Source: JAFGSZ01 sp964492185 (GTDB taxonomy: Bacteria; Bacteroidota; Bacteroidia; Bacteroidales; UBA10428). From it: a stretch of DNA of 18,599 bases. Position 1 is the stretch's first letter, and the number at the start of each line of letters is the position of its first letter. A program made the position numbers and the translations under genes. The notes under the pieces were generated by a model, which searched no databases, was not told the origin of the DNA, and worked only from the letters and a program-made list of their open reading frames with translations. The stretch is from contig CAZBJH010000066.1 in NCBI GenBank assembly GCA_964492185.1, positions 1 to 18,599 of the forward strand, read 5' to 3'. This document shows, piece after piece, positions 14,391 through 18,599 of the stretch.

Positions 14391-15941
14391 ATGAACACGA
14401 TTAATACATTCATATTTAAAAAATTTAACTTTCATAGTTTAAAGTGGGTGAAACCGATAATTCTTATACCGTTTTTAGTTGTCTTTGTTTTATTAGGTAC
14501 CTGTGTCAAACCATTTGAACCTAATATTACCAAATATGACGGGGTGTTGGTTGTTGACGGGGAAATTAACAATTTACCCGGACCCTATGAAGTAAAACTA
14601 ACGCAGAGTTACAAATATGAAAAAGATTCGGGGATCAAAATTTCCGGTGCAGTGGTGAAAATTATTGAAAATACAGGAGGGGAAATTTCCCTGCAGGAAA
14701 ACGGTGATGGTATTTATCTTTCGAATAGCTCTTTCAGGGCTGTAATTGGCAACAGTTATAAATTACAGATAACATATAACAGCGAAATCTATGAAACGGA
14801 ATTCGAAATGATAAAAGAACCTGTGCCTATTGACACCGTTTACTGGGAATACCGGAATTCTGATAATGTACAGACTGATGGAATCCAGTTGTTACTTAAT
14901 ACCCATGATCCCGGTAACAATACTCATTACTATGCATGGGAATATGAAGAAACATGGAAGTTTTACGTACCAGATTTCCCTTCTGACAAGCCTGAATGGG
15001 AAAAATGCTATAAATATTCAAACAGCTATTATTTTAAAATTGCTTCATCAACCCGTTTATCAAGCAACAGGATAACCAGGTATCCCTTACTGTTTATTGA
15101 TGAAAATACAAACAGGCTCAGATGGCGTTATTCCATTCTGGTAAAACAGTTTGTATTATCAGAACCGGCGTATAAGTTTTACAGCGATCTGATAAAGTTA
15201 AATGAAAGTCAGGGTACGCTTTTTGATCCTACGCCCCATTCGCTCACCGGAAATGTTAAATGCCTTACCGATAAGGATAAACCTGTTCTCGGGTATTTTA
15301 TGGTTTCAGGTGTTTCAAAGAAGAGAATATTTATTGATAATGATGATCTGCCAATAGAATATCAGCCGGTATCAGGATTTGAATCTTGCTTTTTTGAATT
15401 TTTAAATATATTCAGAAAAAATCCATTTGAACATGTCGTCCGGGAAATTTCCCCAATTCTTTATTCACTTTGCAATGAATGGGATTTTAACCGGTTTCAG
15501 AATGGAGATACAATATTGACTATAGGAATAAAGGAGTCATATCCCCATCCATATTTAAATTTCCCAGATGATACGCTTTATTTTCCGGTTGTTTTAATGA
15601 CCGAAATTTTGGGGGAAACTGATACATTATATACATTAATGAATACCATACCGGGTTCGGGAAGTTATGATTGTTCTGACTGGCCGTTTCCGACTGAAAT
15701 AGATATTTCAACAGACACTGATACCATATTTTTAAAAAACCCTGCTGTTAATTATCAAAAATCACTGCGCAATTACTCTGCAGTTGATTCAATGTTGAAC
15801 CTAGGTTATATTATTTATGAAGTTGACACTTCAGTCAATGAGGATACCTTATTTGTTATTAAGTTCAATAAAGCACCTTATTGTTTTAATTGCACTTTAT
15901 CAGGGGATAATAAAGAACCCGATTTTTGGATTGACGAATAA
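14391..15941 (+). CDS. DUF4249 family outer-membrane lipoprotein
   Basis: Lipoprotein of 516 residues. A basic n-region and hydrophobic core lead to a lipobox-like LLGTC with Cys38 as the likely acylated residue; Thr at -1 is less usual than Gly, Ala or Ser. Family features are visible: an early KYDGVLVVDGEINN strand after the lipidation site, a middle block near residues 288-315 (KCLTDKDKPVLGYFMVSG, then KKRIFI), and the C-terminal CFNC (Cys498, Cys501) with PDFW at 510-513, a typical end for the family. It is longer than most DUF4249 proteins as I know them, with added sequence between about 325 and 490. The gene lies 59 bp after the TonB receptor and 11 bp before the next frame, consistent with one operon. 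By analogy with other TonB-receptor/lipoprotein pairs it may serve as a surface ligand-capture subunit; this is inference. Confidence 0.88.
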   Translation: MNTINTFIFKKFNFHSLKWVKPIILIPFLVVFVLLGTCVKPFEPNITKYDGVLVVDGEINNLPGPYEVKLTQSYKYEKDSGIKISGAVVKIIENTGGEISLQENGDGIYLSNSSFRAVIGNSYKLQITYNSEIYETEFEMIKEPVPIDTVYWEYRNSDNVQTDGIQLLLNTHDPGNNTHYYAWEYEETWKFYVPDFPSDKPEWEKCYKYSNSYYFKIASSTRLSSNRITRYPLLFIDENTNRLRWRYSILVKQFVLSEPAYKFYSDLIKLNESQGTLFDPTPHSLTGNVKCLTDKDKPVLGYFMVSGVSKKRIFIDNDDLPIEYQPVSGFESCFFEFLNIFRKNPFEHVVREISPILYSLCNEWDFNRFQNGDTILTIGIKESYPHPYLNFPDDTLYFPVVLMTEILGETDTLYTLMNTIPGSGSYDCSDWPFPTEIDISTDTDTIFLKNPAVNYQKSLRNYSAVDSMLNLGYIIYEVDTSVNEDTLFVIKFNKAPYCFNCTLSGDNKEPDFWIDE

Positions 15942-15952
15942 AATTATTTTAT

Positions 15953-18403
15953 ATGAATAGTTTGAATATTTTTTTTCAAAGTACATTAATACAAACAGAA
16001 AGTCTGTTTTTAAAACTCATTCACCGGTATAAGCATATGGGTCTTTGCCGTTATAGTTATTTGATGCCAGATATAACCGGACAAAAAAGTATACTAATAA
16101 AGACCAAACCATATCTGGTTCTGTTTTGTTTTGTTTTATTACTGAATGTAAATCATGTTGCCTTTTGTCATAAAGATGCTGTATTAACACCGGTAACCGG
16201 TTTAAATGAATTCATCATTCAGGAAAGGGTGTTGCTAATTCCTGATCAGGACTTTTATCTTGCCGGTGAAAATATAAACTTTTATGCACTTACAATTGAT
16301 GCCGCCCTTCAAATCCCCGTAGATTTAAGCGCGATATTGTATGTGGAACTGTTAGACCAGGACAACAGTGTTGTTAATTCAACAAAAATTCTGCTGAAGA
16401 ACGGCGAAGCTATTAACAGCTTATCACTACCCAGGCAACTAAAAACAGGATTTTACCATATCAGGGCTTATACCAATTATATGAAAAATTTTGGGCCAGG
16501 TACATTTTTTATGAAGAGGATGAAAATTGTAAATCCTTTTTATGCAATAGATTACGGGAATTCAAATAATGTATTTACAGAAAAATTTAACTTGAAAGTA
16601 GTTGTTGAAGGAGGTAAAATGATATACGGAATTAAAAATAAGCTGGCTTTTTTCAGCCCAGGTTCCTTCAAAAGACTGTTTGTAAGATTATATAAAAATG
16701 ATTCAATTCTTGCCGAAACTAACGCTGAAAAAGGCTGGGGAACTTTTACCCTTACACCCGAAACTGATGGTGACTACAGAATTGAAGCAATTTCCCATAG
16801 CCTCGAAAAAACAACTGTTAACCTTAAGCACATAGACCGTAAGGGAGTTGCCTGCAAACTTGACAGTGTTGTTAATAATAAAGTTTTTATCAACGTCGTT
16901 GCAAAAGCTTTTGATAAATTTCCGTTAACGGTTTATATTGACAATAACGGCATTGTTTATGAGTATTCTGAAAAATTGTACGGTAATGCAAATAAACGCT
17001 GTCTGCAGGTTCCTTACGGGTTAAATAAAATATTCGTAACAGACAATACAAATAATGAGGTGTCATACAGACTGGCATATGTTAAACCTGAATCCCAAAT
17101 GGATATTGCTGCTGACATCAGTAAACAAAAAGCACAGCCGGGGGATTCGGTTGACATTAACTTTTCGTCTAATAGTCCCGACAGTGTAAACTATTTGCTT
17201 GCAGTGAAAATCGGAGATATCAACACTGCCGTTTCCTTTCCCGGGCTTGTGGAATCGGCAATATTTGCTGCTTCAGTCGCATCGTTGACCAATGAAAAAT
17301 CTGCCGAAGAACTCATAATGCAGCATGAAGTGAACCTCAACGATTACCTTTTAAAATTCACTAAAGGTGAAATAAGGGATATTCAGCCAAAAAACATTCA
17401 ATATTTGCCCGAAACAACCCATGATATTGTTACCGGACGAATAATCAAAAAAAGCGGGGGAAATCCGGCAGCACACAAAATCGTTTATCAGGCATTTGTT
17501 GATTCGATATGTTGGGTAAACCATAGTAAAACCGATAACCAGGGAAGGTTTGTATTTTCATTGCCATTCGACTACCAGGGTAACGAACTGGTAATAACTG
17601 TAAAAGATTCAACAACAGATTACTCGATTGAGATGGAAGATGAGTTTTACCCCTATTTTTTGAAACTTGAAAAGGAAAAATATTATCCCGATTCATCTTT
17701 GAAAGATATTATCGAATCCAGGATGCTTATACTGCAAGTAAATGACGCTTACTCCGGCCAGATAAGAAAGCGCGGGCCAGACCGTCCCTCTTTAAGGTTT
17801 TATGGTTATCCCGATAAGGAATATCAATTCAGGGACTACCAGGACCTGGTTAACTTTGAAGAATTCGTTTTCGAGATTGTAAAAGAGGCCGGTATTGACA
17901 GGGTGCGTAAAAATGGCATAAAAGTGCTTTATGAAACTACATATAATGTAATTGGTGATAACCCGCTTTTTCTGCTTGATGGCATTCCTTTGTCCAACTC
18001 AAACCAGCTTGCCGGCATCCCCACTAAGGAACTCGAATCTGTAAGGATCGTGACCGATAGATTCTTTTTTGGTTCCGATGTGTACGATGGGATAATGGAT
18101 ATTACATCAAATTCAAAATCATTCAATCTGATTGATATGGAAAAAAATTCTGCCAGGACAGTTTTTGTTCCTGTAAAAATATCAAAAGGTGAACGGCAAT
18201 TGTCAGACACGCGCACTCCTGATTATCAATCTGTTATCTATTTTAATAAAATCAAAACTGCACATGGAACCGGTAAAGTTAAACTTAAAGTACCCCATAA
18301 CCGGGGAAATTATTCATTTGGAATATTTGGATATAACAAAACAGGAGAATGGGGTTATAAAAATATTTACAATGCTTTATCTATAGAGTTTATAAATAAA
18401 TAA
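15953..18403 (+). CDS. Large exported protein with MG2-like N-terminus and barrel-less TonB-receptor plug-like domain
   Basis: Up to 816 residues. The ATG at 15953 is 11 bp after the DUF4249 stop and has an AT-rich upstream context. However, the hydrophobic signal (YLVLFCFVLLLNVNHVAFC, about 54-72) is far from it, so ATG 16064 (codon 38) or 16037 (codon 29) may be the real start. An MG2-like beta-sandwich spans about 80-200 (VLLIPDQDFYLAGENINFYA, TGFYHIRAYTNYM), as in alpha-2-macroglobulin-type proteins. Further beta domains follow, including AQPGDSVDINFSS and a carboxypeptidase-regulatory-like stretch near 490-545. The C-terminal part (about 656-722) resembles a TonB-receptor plug: NPLFLLDGIPLSN, ELESVRIVTDRFFFG, YDGIMDITS. 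Only about 95 residues come after it, so there is no barrel. Proteins of this layout are seen in Bacteroidota next to TonB receptors; role unknown, perhaps assisting ligand delivery or receptor assembly. Confidence 0.82.
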   Translation: MNSLNIFFQSTLIQTESLFLKLIHRYKHMGLCRYSYLMPDITGQKSILIKTKPYLVLFCFVLLLNVNHVAFCHKDAVLTPVTGLNEFIIQERVLLIPDQDFYLAGENINFYALTIDAALQIPVDLSAILYVELLDQDNSVVNSTKILLKNGEAINSLSLPRQLKTGFYHIRAYTNYMKNFGPGTFFMKRMKIVNPFYAIDYGNSNNVFTEKFNLKVVVEGGKMIYGIKNKLAFFSPGSFKRLFVRLYKNDSILAETNAEKGWGTFTLTPETDGDYRIEAISHSLEKTTVNLKHIDRKGVACKLDSVVNNKVFINVVAKAFDKFPLTVYIDNNGIVYEYSEKLYGNANKRCLQVPYGLNKIFVTDNTNNEVSYRLAYVKPESQMDIAADISKQKAQPGDSVDINFSSNSPDSVNYLLAVKIGDINTAVSFPGLVESAIFAASVASLTNEKSAEELIMQHEVNLNDYLLKFTKGEIRDIQPKNIQYLPETTHDIVTGRIIKKSGGNPAAHKIVYQAFVDSICWVNHSKTDNQGRFVFSLPFDYQGNELVITVKDSTTDYSIEMEDEFYPYFLKLEKEKYYPDSSLKDIIESRMLILQVNDAYSGQIRKRGPDRPSLRFYGYPDKEYQFRDYQDLVNFEEFVFEIVKEAGIDRVRKNGIKVLYETTYNVIGDNPLFLLDGIPLSNSNQLAGIPTKELESVRIVTDRFFFGSDVYDGIMDITSNSKSFNLIDMEKNSARTVFVPVKISKGERQLSDTRTPDYQSVIYFNKIKTAHGTGKVKLKVPHNRGNYSFGIFGYNKTGEWGYKNIYNALSIEFINK

Positions 18404-18418
18404 TAAATTTCTTTTAGC

Positions 18419-18580
18419 GAAACCCTCACCATTAAGAGAGTTTAAAATATGAGGTACAAAGATAAAAGGACATGAATATTTTTATAACCAGGTTATTGGT
18501 GTGTATTCGCCGAACGCCTTAAAAATATAAAAATTTGGTGAGTAAACAACCGATCCCGCCTTAGCGGGAGAGCTCGTGAA
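18419..18580 (+). repeat. Direct repeat R1, copy B (downstream of TonB-receptor module)
   Basis: Second copy of R1, beginning 15 bp after the stop of the plug-like gene. It lacks about 52 bases present in the middle of copy A. The first inverted-repeat partner is decayed here (TTATTGGTGTGT) but CTCACCA still pairs with TTGGTGAG near 18535-18542. A GC-rich hairpin TCCCGC-CTTA-GCGGGA (18554-18569) is intact, whereas in copy A two bases of its second arm differ. After GTGAA the sequence departs from the R2 leader seen after copy A. The remaining 19 bases of the window hold nothing I can assign. Confidence 0.85.
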
Positions 18581-18599
18581 CACCATTTAAAATAAACAA

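Noticed and set aside
1..18599. tRNA, rRNA or other structured RNA genes
   Set aside because: No cloverleaf, rRNA or riboswitch-like conserved core could be recognised by eye on either strand in the short non-coding parts.

Overview
The window looks like chromosomal DNA of a member of the Bacteroidota, probably a Bacteroidales/Marinilabiliales-type polysaccharide degrader. It is AT-rich and has almost no Shine-Dalgarno sequences. It carries a type IX secretion (T9SS) C-terminal sorting domain, an STN/carboxypeptidase-regulatory TonB-dependent receptor and a DUF4249 surface lipoprotein. All intact genes are on the + strand. The species cannot be fixed from the sequence.

Region 1 (1-9808) is a block of three glycoside hydrolases. 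They are a GH115 alpha-glucuronidase (50-2599), a very large multidomain GH98 enzyme with a T9SS tail (2853-7289) and a GH95 enzyme of the alpha-L-galactosidase/fucosidase family (7337-9808). GH115, GH98 and GH95 occur together in the Bacteroides ovatus locus for highly decorated cereal glucuronoarabinoxylan. The simplest reading is a xylan debranching set: GH98 cuts the backbone outside the cell, and GH115 and GH95 remove glucuronic acid and L-galactose caps in the periplasm. No SusC/SusD pair and no regulator lie in the window.

Region 2 (9809-11568) is a scar region. It holds the remnant of a T9SS-exported protein, reduced to a signal peptide joined out of frame to a sorting-domain tail. 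That tail is interrupted by a 143-bp MITE-like element with a 4-bp AATT target duplication. Removing the element and one AATT restores a normal sorting-domain terminus. Hairpins, an uncharacterised secreted protein gene (10511-11311) and a composite repeat region follow.

Region 3 (11569-18403) is a compact three-gene cell-envelope module: an STN-type TonB-dependent receptor, a DUF4249 lipoprotein, and a large exported protein with an N-terminal MG2-like region and a C-terminal receptor-plug-like domain but no barrel. Its ligand is unknown.

Two direct-repeat families organise the window. R2 is a 51-bp leader, identical but for one base, that includes the GTG start codon and second codon of both the GH115 gene and the TonB-receptor gene, so it brackets the hydrolase block. 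R1 (214 and 162 bp) lies just before and just after the TonB-receptor module. The window therefore looks like two adjacent cassettes, each bounded by direct repeats, with transposition and deletion scars at the junction.
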